From Acorus gramineus (Eukaryota > Streptophyta > Magnoliopsida > Acorales > Acoraceae): a DNA stretch of 64,000 bases. The first letter of the stretch is position 1, and every line of letters starts with the position of its first letter. The position numbers and the translations under genes are program-made. This document shows, one piece after another, positions 11,630 to 23,029 of this stretch. The notes beneath the pieces are model-generated. The model was not told the DNA's origin. It was given only the letters and a program-made list of their open reading frames with translations, and did not search any database. The stretch covers positions 1,422,806 through 1,486,805 of the forward strand of contig JAUJYN010000013.1 in assembly GCA_030737835.1 (NCBI GenBank), in the 5' to 3' direction.

Positions 11630-12263
11630 TGTTGTTAGTAGTTTTTCAAAATGTATTTTTATATGTCTAGTAAGTTTGAGTTTTATGTTTGTAAGTTTGT
11701 GCGTTGGGTTTTAGTTCCACATCAGATAAAAAGAAAATTCTTGTGCATTATATAAAGTGCAATGGTTATAAAGTATTGTTTACTTTATAAGTGGTGTGGT
11801 GTTATGCACACTGTGGGGTGCCATTAAAAAGATTGCATCATATGGTGATAGATCTGGACCGTCGATCTTGTAACTGAAAATTCAACGGTTCAAATTGGAT
11901 GTGGTTAAGTCTCATGAGATGCCTTCAAAGGGTATTCTAATGTTTAATAGGCATGAATTTCAACCATTCAAACCACTTTGAAATTATCAAAGGCTTTCTC
12001 TTTTTCCTTAAACTTTGTTCTAGTATTAGGTTTTTGCATAATCTAATATTAGGATCTTGGTCCACTTGGGTTCCTCATCAGTATTCTGTCCACTCTCGTC
12101 AGTGTAGACGCTAGTGGAATTACTATCTTTGAGTTATCTTACAGACAGATTTGTTGTACCCAGTGTACACTTTTGGTGGGGGCAAATATTGTCTTAAGGA
12201 AAGCGACATAGTAATGCGACTCGAAGGGTTGTTCTATTGAAGTCTTGGTCTTATTCTCTAACA
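11630..12263 (+). mobile_element. Solo LTR, copia-like
   Basis: Starts TGTTGTTAGTAG and ends CTCTAACA, flanked on both sides by TCTA (11626-11629 and 12264-12267), consistent with a 4-bp target duplication. Internally it has a TAGTTCCACATCAGATAAAA block and a TTATATAAAG TATA box at about 11748-11757, a layout common in copia LTRs. No internal region or partner LTR is present, so a solo LTR is the simplest reading. The family is not assigned. Confidence 0.5.
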
Positions 12264-12545
12264 TCTATCAATTACAATATTAGCGGTGAATTACTCTTAC
12301 TTTCACCTCTGTTTTGATAGAGAAGTTATTATGAAGTTTATGACTATTCTAGTATAAATAAAGGTAACGCGATTTTTTATTTGATTGTATTTTGAATTAT
12401 TCTTGTTGAAAAACATAATAATAAAGTTTTTGTTGTTTGGGTAAAATGTGAATAAGGTGTAGATAAAGAATTTATAAAAGGTGAAAAATGATAACAGTTG
12501 ATCGATTAAATGTGATGACATGTGATTTGAAAGTAGACTCACATG

Positions 12546-13384
12546 CAAGGGCGGAAGCAGGATTTTATATTAGGGGGGGTGACATGAACTCGAAATCCAA
12601 TAAACAATTTAAATTTTATAAAAACCAAATGAGTTTATAATTCATTTTTAGTAAATTTTGTTATAGACATGCAAAAATAAAAAAATAGGCAAAAGATTAA
12701 GTTTTTTTTTTCTCCAGAAAATATGTTATTGAAGCTGTGTTTACGATCCTTTAGAGAATATAAATCATCTATTATCGAATCTAAGTCGATATGATTAACA
12801 ACAAAAATTTTAATGTAAACAATCATAGAATCTACAAGAAAATCATCTTTCATCTTAGTATGAAGTGTTGTTTTAACAAGTTTCATAATTGAAAAAAATA
12901 TAATTGATGCCAATATATCTAGGCCAGTAAAGATACAATGATTGAGTCATTTTAACAAATATTTGAAAATTTTAAACCATATTTATGTGCAAGAAATATG
13001 AAAACCATGACAAAATTGGTAGCAGGGGAGAATTCATTTCTCATCTTGTATCTATTGTATTATTGTATAAGAAACGAGTATCTCACCATGCAATCAATAA
13101 AAATTGAGTTACGTCTCTTCAATGCAAGATAAGTGATGGTTGTGTGTAATGGGCAAATAATGGTTGGATTAATTAGCCTATACAAGGCAATAATTAATCG
13201 TGTAGTCATGCACAAGTTGGTGTGATAGAAGATAATCAGCCATGATTAGGGATAGTAATTAGGGGTAATTATGGAAAAATAATTGTGGGAATAATCACAA
13301 CCGTTACCCAAGTTTTTTTAAAAAAAATTTGAGGGGGGGGGGAGGGTTACAGCCCGGCCAAGCCGAGCTGTAGCTCCGCCCCTT
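12546..13384 (-). mobile_element. Internally deleted hAT transposon
   Basis: Terminal inverted repeats CAAGGGCGGAAGC (left) and AAGGGGCGGAGC (right, minus strand) are flanked by a perfect 8-bp target duplication CTCACATG (12538-12545 and 13385-13392). The 8-bp duplication and the xAGGGGCGGAGC end are diagnostic of hAT elements. The 839-bp body keeps only the C-terminal end of a transposase (12635-12913, minus), so it is nonautonomous. Confidence 0.85.
12635..12913 (-). pseudogene. hAT transposase C-terminal fragment
   Basis: 92 codons. Residues about 6-60 (FSIMKLVKTTLHTKMKDDFL, then IVYIKIFV...IIDDLYSLKDRK) match the C-terminal dimerisation region of plant ZMYM/TTF-type hAT transposases, whose usual form is FSAMKIVKTxLRNxMGDxxLxDxLVxYIE. 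The DDE catalytic part is absent. It is the remaining coding part of the 12546-13384 element and reads toward its left end. It is not a host gene. Confidence 0.7.
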
Positions 13385-13754
13385 CTCACATGCATATTCT
13401 TTTAGGTTGATTAATCTGAAATAACTTAATTTTAGAGATTTGTTAGAATCTATATATCATTTTATACTAATTAATTCTGAAATACAAATGCTCATTTATT
13501 ATCAATATTTCAAACACTAATTTACTATTTCGATTAATTCCACTCAACCCAAAATAGGCATGTCTGCCCATCAGACATTTACGACGGTTTCGTTGAAGCT
13601 CTCCTCGTATTCCTGTTTTGGACCTTCAGTCAAAAATCAATTCAACTAACACCAGTCACAAGAGCCAAGTTGCGAGCCCTGGTACAATATTCAAGTCAAT
13701 CACACAGCACACTCTTGATTACCGGAAGATAAAATGAAAAAAATTGAAATGAAT

Positions 13755-14110
13755 GTTTTCAATTTTTTAATATATTAGTAGAGTGACGTAATGTGGATTC
13801 TACTGCACACGTATGGACGCGCTGACCTAACTCGTCTCGTGTTCTGACTGACCATAACATTACAGCCTCCCACGTGGACCATGCCCTCTCCTCATATGTA
13901 TAATATGCAAAGTAGACTAAACAAGTGGGGACAACATTACAACAATATTGTTGTCTAATCTTACCTGGCGTGCACACTTTTATAACATTATTATTATTAT
14001 AAAAAATCAAACCATTTCGGTTAGACTATTATGACATACTGTAAAGAGTAGGCCACCGACGGTTCTTTTAGACACTAACTATAATGGTCCCAAAATAGGT
14101 CCTGCAATCC
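13755..14110. repeat. Duplicated block D1, second copy
   Basis: Diverged copy of 1690-1930, with the G-box CCACGTGG kept at about 13867 and the GCTGACCTAACTC word at about 13819. It carries about 100 bp more than the first copy. It is followed by D2' and D3' in the same order as the first series. Confidence 0.6.
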
Positions 14111-14344
14111 AAACCTCCACAACAGTTGGCATCAAAGGCCTTAATAATTTGTACTGTGATCCAAAAATATTGTATGGACACAATATTTGTTCCTTAGATG
14201 GGTGAACCTTAGCTTGTCCCATACTATCTATCCTAGCTCTAATATAATATTTTCTTATGAAATATTGTATGTATCGATCATCTTATTTTCTTATGAAAGG
14301 CCTTAATAAATGTTGTAGTTGTTCTTGCAGTCGCTTTTAGGTAA

Positions 14345-14535
14345 ATGCTGAAATTCAAATCATAATATCCTAATTGTAAATTTTATTGTTAACAACTGAA
14401 TTATAGGTCTAAATCTTGTAATTATTGTTGTTATTAGCATCATCAAGACTAGAATAACAACATCATCAAATTCAAACAATTAATGTCATGATTTTGATCG
14501 GCCCAAAATTAAAAGATTATAGTTAGTTTGTGTTG
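14345..14535. repeat. Direct repeat A flanking the F-box unit, left
   Basis: About 190 bp starting CTGAAATTCAAATCATAA and running through TTAATTGTAAATTTTATTGT to CCCAAAATTAAAAGATTATA. It is repeated in direct orientation at 15297-15480, on the other side of the 14553-15290 unit. Confidence 0.65.
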
Positions 14536-14552
14536 TTGTTGTTGTTTTGCAA

Positions 14553-15290
14553 GAGCATCTCCAAAAGCTTCCCTATTGTTTCCTTACATTGTGGGGGAAA
14601 AAAGGACTCCCTATGACATGTAGAGAGCATTTTTTTTTATCACTCCAAAAGTCTTCACATTCTTACCTTATTTTCATTCCAAATGACCTTTTTATCCCAA
14701 TTCCTCTGCCTTCTCCTCCTCCTCATCCCACCCGTCCTCCTCCTCTAACCCACCGTCGCCCCGCAACGGCTCTTCCACCCCTACAAAGACCGGCTTGAGA
14801 AACCCCTCTGCGAAGTGGGTTGATATGGTGGTCTCGACAGCTGATTTTGAAGGGGATAGTGGAGGACCGCGTGGAGGGGTCTCAGGAATGGAGGTAGCGG
14901 GCGCGGTAGCAGAGGAAGCGCACCGATCGGACGGTTGGAGTTAGGGATCGGAGGGTCCGGGAGATGAGGCGGCACCGGCCGAGGTCGGTGGAGGAGGAGA
15001 GGCGGTTCAGGATCTCTGACAGGAGCGGTGAAGGGAGGTCCTCTATCAGTGGTTTTGACTTTTTTTCTAGGTTTCCATGGGACAGCAAAATGAGATGGGG
15101 GAGAGAGAGTTCAATTGAAAAAAATGGGTTTCCTTGAAAGGGCAGTGTGGTTTTTTCACTATGTATGTATGGAGCATTGTAGAGAAAAAAATATGATAGA
15201 GAGTCTTCTAAGGAGTCTTTTAGACCCCCTTTTTTCAATTTTCAGCTCTCTATGTTAGGGAATGAGCCATGTAGAGTCTTTTGGAGATGA
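14553..15290. mobile_element. Gene-capturing (Pack-type) DNA element
   Basis: The ends are inverted copies: GAGCATCTCCAAAAGC at left, and on the minus strand from the right GATCATCTCCAAAAGACTC. GAGCATCTCCAAxAG is a widespread plant DNA-transposon end. The interior is GC-richer than its surroundings and contains a fragment of an F-box gene on the minus strand (14760-15045). No transposase is present. No convincing target duplication is visible, so the superfamily (Mutator, PIF or hAT) stays open. Confidence 0.55.
14760..15045 (-). pseudogene. Captured F-box gene fragment
   Basis: Within the 118-codon frame 14882-15238, residues 67-110 read DLPSPLLSEILNRL, then DLGRCRLISRTLRSLTP. This is a good plant F-box motif (LPxxLLxEIL.RL..DL.RCRL.SR.L). 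F-box proteins bind SKP1 in SCF ubiquitin ligases. After a stop, a neighbouring frame continues with words (FKPVFVGVEEPLRGD-like) that fit the same gene class downstream of the box, implying a frameshifted piece. The fragment lacks the substrate-binding part and sits inside a transposon-like unit, so it is almost certainly nonfunctional. Confidence 0.6.
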
Positions 15291-15296
15291 TCTAAA

Positions 15297-15480
15297 TACT
15301 GAAACTCAAATCATAACATTTTAATTGTAAATTTTATTGTTAATAACTAAATTATAGTACTAAATAATGTAATTATTGGTACTATTAGCATCAACAACAA
15401 CGGAAATGACATCATCATCAAATTCAAACAATGTGATGATTTTTATCGACCCAAAATTAAAAGATTATATTTAGTTAGTT
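15297..15480. repeat. Direct repeat A flanking the F-box unit, right
   Basis: Diverged direct copy of 14345-14535. The two copies bracket the whole F-box-carrying unit, so the unit either inserted into a pre-existing tandem duplication or took part in making it. Confidence 0.65.
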
Positions 15481-15625
15481 TCACAAGGATTTTGAGGTGG
15501 ATTGGTGCCTTCCACGTTTGTATAAATTTCATATACTGACCTCACCAAGTTCGTCACACCTAGCTAGCTTTTTTTTTTTTTTTTAGTATTGTCGCACCTA
15601 GCTAGCTTGTTGCATCACATTTTTT
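15466..15625. repeat. Duplicated block D2, second copy
   Basis: Similar to 2280-2430 (CACGTTTGTATAAATTT, ACCTCACCAA, AGCTAGCTTGTTGCAT). Part of the collinear D1-D2-D3 series; noncoding. Confidence 0.55.
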
Positions 15626-16227
15626 TTATGTAAAGAGTGAGAAGGGACCCCATTTGCTTTTGAAGTTGCTGGCTTTTCACTATCATTTATATTGGATAAT
15701 GCCACCTATATCGATTGCTTGGGATAAAAGCTTACGTACCTTTAAATGAGTTATTATCTCCAACTTTATCATATTAATTTGGGATTCGAAACACACAAAC
15801 AAAACGAACATTTGGCCATTACTTGGCGTGCATGACAAACTACTCATGATTGCAATGTTTATTTTATTTTTATTTTTTTGGGGTTGATGTGTGAACTTAA
15901 TGATTCAATGAACATTTGAGTTGTTCATGTTTCTTTTGAATTTTGATTAGAGTGGTTGACCTATTCTAAAGTCTTTCCACCCCTCTTTCTAGAAGTTGAT
16001 ATTTCGAATAGAAGAGCTCTTGTCAACGCAGGAAGTCAAGTCAACTCTCATTAATTGTAAGGAAAAAAAGGAGTGATTTGAGTAATTTATTTTAAATTCA
16101 TTTAACATAGTATTATTTTCTAATTCATAATTCAATCTACTGACATTCAGTCTTCATAATTAAACTAGCTATTCAAATTTTAATTCCTCACGTTCTGTCA
16201 TTCAACTATATCATCATCATTTTTTGT
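15626..16227. other. AT-rich intergenic DNA
   Basis: No frame, RNA box or bounded repeat recognised. Confidence 0.5.
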
Positions 16228-16375
16228 CAAACCCACGGCCCAGGGTGGTTGAGGCACTCTCCCTTGGGGGGAGATTCAGGGTTCGAGCCTGTTTCCATCT
16301 CATGTTGGAATGTGATAAATATATTAACAATAGACTTTGGGTCCTGTTATGTAATATTCCCATCCGAGTATGTTT
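16228..16375 (+). mobile_element. tRNA-derived SINE
   Basis: A pol III A box GGCCCAGGGTGGTTGAGG (16237-16254) and B box GGGTTCGAGCC (16279-16289) are spaced 25 bp apart in one orientation, as in tRNA-derived SINE heads. The flanks do not form a cloverleaf with an acceptor stem, so it is not a tRNA gene. The 3' border is uncertain; I place it before the AT-rich element starting near 16385. Confidence 0.65.
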
Positions 16376-16384
16376 ATCAAAATA

Positions 16385-17150
16385 AACTATGGTCATATTT
16401 GTTGTAGTTTAAATTTATAGATTATAAATTATAACTTTTTTATAAGTAGTTAATATGTTTGTTGTAGCTGTTGAAAAGCAGAGAATAAGTAATTGTGGAT
16501 ATTTGTCAGAATAAGTTGTAAAATAGTTTTTACTGTGTAATTGTTAAAAATACCCCTTCCATGTGTATAAGTTAAATTTAATTTCTCTTTGATAAAAGAA
16601 TGTGGTTTTACTTATAAAATGATGATGACTCACTCATCGTCCATCAACATTAAATAAAAGGTAAAAAATTTAATGAAATATTGGATTCCACACATTAATT
16701 AAAAAAGTAAAACTTGAGAAACAAAAACATAGAATTTGATCTCTATTAATAAAAAAAACACAACTAAAATATTCTAGCTATAATATAAATTTTATGGAAA
16801 AAAATAATTACAATCCAAAGTTTTAATCTTATATGAGTTAAGTTTCAAAAAAAAAATCTTATATGAGTTATTTCAAATTTTTAGTGGATGAAAGGAATAT
16901 CTAGAAAAGAGGAAAAGATTTGTCCTTATTAAATAAAGTAAAGGGTATTAAATGTTAAACAGATATTTTTAGAAATTAATCCATAAGTTATAATCTGAAA
17001 AGCACCCCTAACCCAACTTAGAGATTATGACTTTTTAAAGTTGCTTTTAGCTTAAATAAGTTTCAATAAGTTTAAACAAACATGCAACAACTGCTTATTT
17101 ATAAGCTAAAAATTATAATCTGCAGCTTATAAGTTTTAATAAACATGTAC
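16385..17150 (+). mobile_element. Nonautonomous element E, copy 1
   Basis: A roughly 760-bp AT-rich repeat whose inverted counterpart lies at 60853-61550. The left end TTTGTTGTAGTTTAAATT and the right end TTATAATCTGCAGCTTATAA are inverted relative to each other. Shared inner landmarks with the other copy include ATGATGATGACTCACTCATC and TCCATAAGTTATAATC. No coding capacity. Borders are approximate. Confidence 0.6.
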
Positions 17151-17239
17151 TATATATATCATCATTTTTTATCTCACACGTTAGCTATTGTATAACAATA
17201 GCTCCCACCCATTTATTGGCCATCGTATGCTAAAAAAAA

Positions 17240-17600
17240 CTTCATGGGGTGAATGACTAGAAGAAAAAAGAGAAAGAAAATGAAAAAAAGAAAGAGAGAG
17301 CGGTCGGGACTCGGGAGGGACTACGGCGGGCAGCCGAGAAGGCAGTGCTTAAAGAAAGGAGACAGGGAAAACAGAGAGAAAAAGGGAGAAAGAGAGATAA
17401 AGAAAGAGATAATTGAAGGGGAGGGTGGCGGCGGGCGACTAGGCGGGCCCATCCATCGCCCAGCCCAGCGTAGCTCCACCCTCCGCCCTCCCTCATTCTA
17501 TTTCTTTCTCTCTGTCTCTCCCTTCTTCTCTGACCCTGCCACTTCCCTGCCCCCTCCCACCCCTCTCTCCTTTTCTTTCCTATGTACTCCTTCCCACCTT
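17240..17600. repeat. Homopurine then homopyrimidine tracts
   Basis: An A/G-only style tract (about 17258-17310 and 17345-17430) is followed about 80 bp later by a C/T-rich tract (17465-17580), with a GC-rich core between. The apparent 123-codon frame (Arg/Lys/Glu then Ser/Pro/Phe) is a translation of these biased tracts and not a gene. Confidence 0.5.
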
Positions 17601-18004
17601 AATAAAATCAAATTTTTGGAGTGAGATTCCCACACGATGGGGTGGAAGTAATGACCCTCTCTCGTACATTGTGTGTATATAAAGGATGTTCTTATACTTA
17701 ATGCAGTATATGAAATAATTTAATATAATATGTGTGTATATATAATCTATTTTGAAAAAATATAAAAATATACGCATTTAAATCTTTTTGAGTATATACT
17801 TTATTTTTTCTTCTTAAAGATTATATTTCACTAATAAGTATATGCTTCAACATATAATAGTTGAACCTAAATTATTCCTTAAAACAAACTTGAAATTCTC
17901 AGATTTATCCCTTTCATATCAATACATACCGACAGTGGTTTTATATTTTTTTATAGACCCTTAAGTCTATCGCCCACAAAAATGAAATGTGCGGATGTGT
18001 GTGT
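17601..18004. other. AT-rich intergenic DNA
   Basis: Nothing recognised apart from a short (TG)n run near 17994-18007 and TATATACTT-type words. Confidence 0.45.
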
Positions 18005-18009
18005 GTGTA

Positions 18010-18711
18010 ATTGAAGATGTATTTTTCCCCTTCAATTAAAACAATCGGTCGTCGGAGCCTCCTTCTTAAATCCAGATCTAGTTGGATGTAGATCCTGCAC
18101 TCAATTAGAATTTAGGGGGACACTGGTGTGGTACCAACTAAAGGGCCTCCAAAGAGATGTATCAGTAAGGGAGTTCAAAGATTAAACTCACTAATTTGGT
18201 GGCTTGTTTGTAAATGAACAGTTAGATACTTTAACTCGTTCATCACCTCCCTTTTTATAGGGTCCCTTGGCTTAGATAGCCGTTGTCACTGTCTTCCCAG
18301 CTCTTGTAATTATTTTCCTTAATGACTGCTTAGTGGGCGATTTGGTGGTAACCGCCTTGCTTTATTGTAGCTGAACGTGCCCTTAATTACCCACGTTTTA
18401 AGAGTAATGGGCCTTAATCACTCACTTGACATTTATAGGCATTATGGATGTTTGACCGTTTCTTCGGTCCTCATCGTGGTTTTGGCTCGATCGTTTATGC
18501 ATGGTCTTATTCGACGTGAACATAGCCATTTACCTGTGAGGTGTAAGACAATCCGACCAGTCCTTTAATCTGGTTATGCCTTATCTACTTGGGATAACAT
18601 TCACCCATGAGGTGTAAGACCGCCTGACCAGATCTTCAATCGGGTCGTGTCCCATCTACTTGGGAGTGTCCATGTGGTATACCGAATTTAGACACGGGCT
18701 CTCGTATGTCA
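18010..18711 (-). mobile_element. LTR fragment, unassigned family
   Basis: Read on the minus strand it begins TGACATACGAGAGCCCGTG and has a CTATAAAAAGG TATA box at about 18252-18262 followed by a leader-like stretch. Two direct repeats of about 70 bp (18530-18600 and 18606-18667, sharing GAGGTGTAAGAC and ATCTACTTGGGA) lie upstream of the TATA box, as U3 repeats often do. The far end is not defined and no partner LTR or coding part is present, so it is a fossil fragment or solo LTR. Confidence 0.45.
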
Positions 18712-18769
18712 GATATAGCGGTCCATACCCGTCTAAGCCCTGACATATGTTGTGTTTTAATATGGTGCA

Positions 18770-19200
18770 GATTTTTCCCTCCACACACACACATTGTGCG
18801 GTCCGTGCGAACCGTGTATATACATCACTTATCGAGGTATATGTATCGATAAGGAAAGCATATGAGCTTACTAAAGCATATACCTCACTGAACAATGTGC
18901 ATTCTTTACACATATACCTTGATAAATGATCATGTATATACGTGGTCTGCATATATGTGTGTGTGTGTGTATCATGCAACCATCCCCTTACGTGTGGCAC
19001 GATCCAGTAAAAGTTCACCAAAAATATATATTTGATCTGAGCCGTACGTCCAAATCAAATATGTACGGCCCATATTCACGCCACACACAAGGGGTGTGGT
19101 TGCATAGGTGTATTGTTGCATCTCACCATATATATATATAATATTTATGTATGTATATATATAATATTTATGTATGTATATATATATTTATAAAAGCATA
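18770..19200. other. Intergenic DNA with TATATGCTT-type words and TG repeats
   Basis: Contains repeated GAGGTATATG/AAAGCATAT words, an ACACAC run near 18780-18794, a (TG)n run near 18955-18972 and TATATATA/GTATATATAT repeats near 19128-19190. The frames here have no motif. Confidence 0.4.
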
Positions 19201-19319
19201 TAATTCATTAGACAAATATATATCTTCTAAAAAATTCAAAAGATGTTAGGAGAATAAGCGCAAAAGTGATACAAAAATGACTAGTGTAACATTTTCTTTC
19301 ATTTTAGGGCTTTGAGCAA

Positions 19320-19870
19320 TACAAAATTACAAATTTGATTCTCCTTGTCTTAAAATGTTGAGACTGACATGTGCCACGGAGGGGGTGGTGGGGCGGAGGA
19401 GGCGATGATCAAAGGATGGCAGGGGGGGGGGGGAGGAGAGAAAGAGAGGGTGAGAGAGAAAAAGGGAGAGAGGAGGGAGTGAGTGAGAGAGAGATGCAGG
19501 GATGGGGTGTAGAGGTTGGTAGGTTGGTGGGGTGACTATGCCGGGGCAAGACTCTCTCTCTCCCTTGTTTTTCTCTCCCTCTCTGCCCACCTCTGCCTCG
19601 CGGGCCCATGGTCATCGCTTCACCCTCCTCCGCTTCGTGGCCTCACATGCCATCACCAAACCCCTCCGCCTCACTGTCCCGTCACCCTCCTCCTCTTCCA
19701 TCCTCCTTTCTCTCCTTTTTCCTCTCTCCCTCTCTCCTCCCTCTCTCCCTACTCTCCTCACTAATTTTTTTTTTTTTGTTGGTGAGAGTGAGTAAACGGT
19801 TGGGGAATAGATGCGCCCATGACCGAACCTGTTTTGTTGGTGGTAGAGAATAGATGCGCCCATTATACAC
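19320..19870. repeat. Purine/pyrimidine tracts and short tandem repeat
   Basis: A G/A tract (about 19384-19500, including G12 near 19421-19432) faces C/T tracts (19543-19590 and 19680-19765). GAATAGATGCGCCCAT occurs twice (about 19806 and 19847). Overlapping short frames on both strands come from this bias. A captured gene piece between 19590 and 19680 is possible but I cannot identify it. Confidence 0.45.
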
Positions 19871-20164
19871 AGTGTAAGAAAATGTTAGTCACAATTAATG
19901 CAGTTATTTTTATAGTCACGACACGTTTTGAATCTCTATAATTGTTTAATAAAGTGTGTGTGTGTGTAAAATATACATTCGAATTAATTGAATACATATT
20001 TTCTTATTTTTTTTCTAATCAAATATATATTCAATTATAAAAATCAAATTTTTATTAAAACTGCAAAAATTGATTGCCGTAATTATCGAGTGTATCAATG
20101 CCTTGTAAAGTAATACCATGAACCTCAATTGTGGAAAGGTTGAATTAGATATCTATTTAAAAAC

Positions 20165-20460
20165 AAGATGTGTGAAGAACAAATTGAGAAGTACTTTAAC
20201 CAGAATTTCTGGTGAAAGTTGGCTCATGGGATGGAGGCTTCCAAGCCTCTTCTCCATTGAATAAAATCCACTTACTTATATAGAGAGGAAGAACAATATT
20301 GTGTGAGCAAAGTCAAATGAGTTGAGGAGGAACTCAAAATGGTTGAATTAGTTGGGGGCACCAACCCAACCCAGCCAACCAAAAGGCCATTATCTTGTTT
20401 GGACTTAGGCAATTGTTCGTTGAGATTATTTATAAAGTGGGTGATAAGATATGTCAAGCG
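20165..20460. repeat. Duplicated block D3, second copy
   Basis: Matches 2750-3060 (TGTGTGAAGAACAAATTGAG, GAGGCTTCCAAGCCTCTTCTCC, CTCAAAATGGTTGAATTAG). It also resembles 22430-22560 over its right third (GTTAGGGCACCAA-type words). Noncoding. Confidence 0.6.
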
Positions 20461-20779
20461 TAGCTTACTTGTACATATATAACCCTTTAGGTTGATGATC
20501 TGATGGTTAAATAAGCCACACCTCCTTTCACGTTATTGGATTTGAATATTGCAAAAAACATGATTGGATAACAGTGTTTACAGTTATTTGAGTGGATTTG
20601 TAGGATTCTATTCCGCAATCTATTTTGGATTCATGATGACTCATGTCTTTATTAATTTTACATGTGATTCATATGTTAGCTAAATTAACCCCATAAGGTT
20701 ACACAAAAAAGGCCTGCTTTTTATATATTAAAACTTCATAAATAATAATATAAAAAACAAAATTAAATCTGACCTTTTC

Positions 20780-21100
20780 TGAGCTTTGGTTGAGAAGCTG
20801 AAAAGCAAGGGGTATATGACTCCTAATTTCAATTAATAATTGGTTGACTTGTATAAGTTAAGCTGGTGAAGATGCACAACAAACCTGTTGGGTGAGAAGA
20901 TGATATTATGAATTTTCTTAACAAAAATTGGCTTGACTTGTAATATGTTGTTTCATTGACTTGAAATTTTTTTTTTTTCATGAGAAAGACCATGGTTGCT
21001 TCCATCATGGAAAGAATGCAAGAAATGACTTTTCTTTGTTGTAATACATAAAGTTCAATTTCATTCACCTATCAAAAATTGTGACACACCGTTTATGATC
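20780..21100. repeat. Duplicated block D4, copy 1
   Basis: Similar in order and content to 22610-22890 and partly to 23030-23135: GAGAAGCTGAAA.GCAAG, ATGACTCCTAATT, AAGTTAAGCTGGTGA, GACCATGGTTGCTTCCATCAT, GAATGCAA and AGTTCAATTTCATTCA. The small frames in it are not conserved between copies, so I read it as noncoding duplicated DNA. Confidence 0.65.
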
Positions 21101-22429
21101 TCAGAGGTGTTTGACCCTAGAGGTGTCTATGGGTACCCATTTAATTTAAGGATTATTTTCAGCTTATGCAATTTTCATCTTCACATACTTCATTGACAAT
21201 TTTAGTATACAATTTTGTTCTTACAATACAAACAAGGTGCGCATCTTTATAATTATATGTGTGAATTATCATGGCAGAGATCATGCTTTAATAAATATAA
21301 AGTAATCTACTCAAATTCTGGATACTTTGTTAAAAGGAAATGTGCATTTGAAGTTTTTATAAATAAACTATTTAACTCTTTCAGTTTTCTGGTCCTCTGG
21401 ATATACATATTGATGTTGCATAGGTGTATAAGAGTTGGATACATTGTTAAACTATCGGGTATACTATTAAGGACACTATGTAAATTGTAAAAGTATATGA
21501 TAGACATTGAATATATTGTATTGTAACTGTGTGAAACAATATTTAATTTATGGATTTTGTGTCCTTGTGGCACTTTTAATACAAAAAATTCACTATTGTA
21601 TGAAAAAGAAGACAAACATACCAAGAACAAAAAGAAGACAACACAAAATAATCAAGTTATATGTTATTCGAAACTGTCAAAAAAAAAAAAATGGTTCCTA
21701 AATAATGTATATTTTCTGAAGAAAAGTAGTGAAAATTAAATGAATGAAAATAATTCAAATCCAAGGAAATAGAATGAAATAATAATCGAAAAACATAAAA
21801 TACTCAAGGTAGGACAAAAAAAATAAAACCAAGATTCTATTTTAAGTTCCTGATGTAAAGTTAGTCAAAGGACCTTAAAATAATAAAAAAAATTAATTTA
21901 AAGAATTATTGGAATGGAAAACTTTATTAGAGACCAAAAAAAAAAAAGTGGAGGTGAAAATAAATACTACCTCGAATTCAATTTTTCTTTTTCTTTTATA
22001 GAACTTTTGTTTCTAGCAGTTTCATGAAGGAAATTTTGATGGTTGCTTCCAAGTTGGTTCTCAATCGGATAAATGACACTACTCATAAAACAAAGAATAA
22101 TATTCAATAAATGAAAAATGTTACACCCAATCATTTTTACAATCCAAAGCACAGATCACACATGTTTTTTTTTTATTTTTTTAAATAATAAACATCGTCT
22201 GATAAGGTATACTATTTGATAAAAATGTGCATCGGCAGTATCGCTCCATATTTCAAGTTGAATGAATCCATTTTAGTAAATATATATAAGAAAAAATTTG
22301 ACATGATATGTAAACCATCTAAGAATGTATATGTTTCATTGGATTTTTAAATATGTATATAGGATTGTATTTTAAACTGTAAAAAAGATTAAGTATAACT
22401 ACACACTTAATATATATGGGGACTAAAGT
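21101..22429. other. AT-rich intergenic DNA between duplicated blocks
   Basis: No convincing gene. The frames at 21215-21490 and 21307-21630 have no family motif. A-runs are frequent. This is where a coding region would be expected if D3/D4 were gene flanks, but none is visible. Confidence 0.45.
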
Positions 22430-22890
22430 CAACATTTGTAAAAGAACTAAAAATGGTAGCATTAGTTAGGGCACCAAACTAACCCATCCAAAAAATGGGT
22501 CGCTGACCTTTAAAATCTGAACAGAAAGATTGTTATTGAGATATGATGTTGATATAAATTGTTATACAAAGTTTGCTTGTTATAGTCAGATAAACAGAAG
22601 TTGATATTTTATTCATTCATAGAGAAGCTGAAAGCAAGCGGACATGACTCCTAATTAATTAAGAAGTTAGTTGACTGGTAAGTTAAGCTGGTGATGTGGA
22701 TAAGAGCGAATTTATGGATTTGTTCAACAAAAGTTGGCTTTACATGTATTCTGTTGTTTCATACAAGATAGAAATATATTTTTGAGAAAAGACTATGGTT
22801 GCTTCCATCATGAAAAGAATGCAATAATTGATTTTTCTTTGTTAAGTTCAATTTCATTCAGCTTTCAGAAATTTTGACACCGTTTTACAT
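22430..22890. repeat. Duplicated blocks D3-D4, further copy
   Basis: 22430-22560 resembles the right part of D3' and 22610-22890 resembles D4 (20780-21100), in the same order and about 1.8-2.1 kb downstream. This looks like a tandem duplication of the D3-D4 segment. Confidence 0.6.
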
Positions 22891-23029
22891 TGGTCTCTTA
22901 ATATTATTCTTCCTCTTTTAATAATTAAGTGGTGTCGTTTACCCACCAAAAAAGAAAAAAGAAAAAGTGGTGTCGTTTAGCCAATAGAGTAGCAACTCCC
23001 ATGATGTAGGACATATTTGGAGAAAATCA

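Noticed and set aside
16237-16289. tRNA gene at the A and B boxes
   Set aside because: Boxes are good but no acceptor stem or anticodon arm can be formed; a SINE head fits better.
17253-17624. Arg/Lys-rich 123-codon frame
   Set aside because: Direct translation of a purine tract then a pyrimidine tract.
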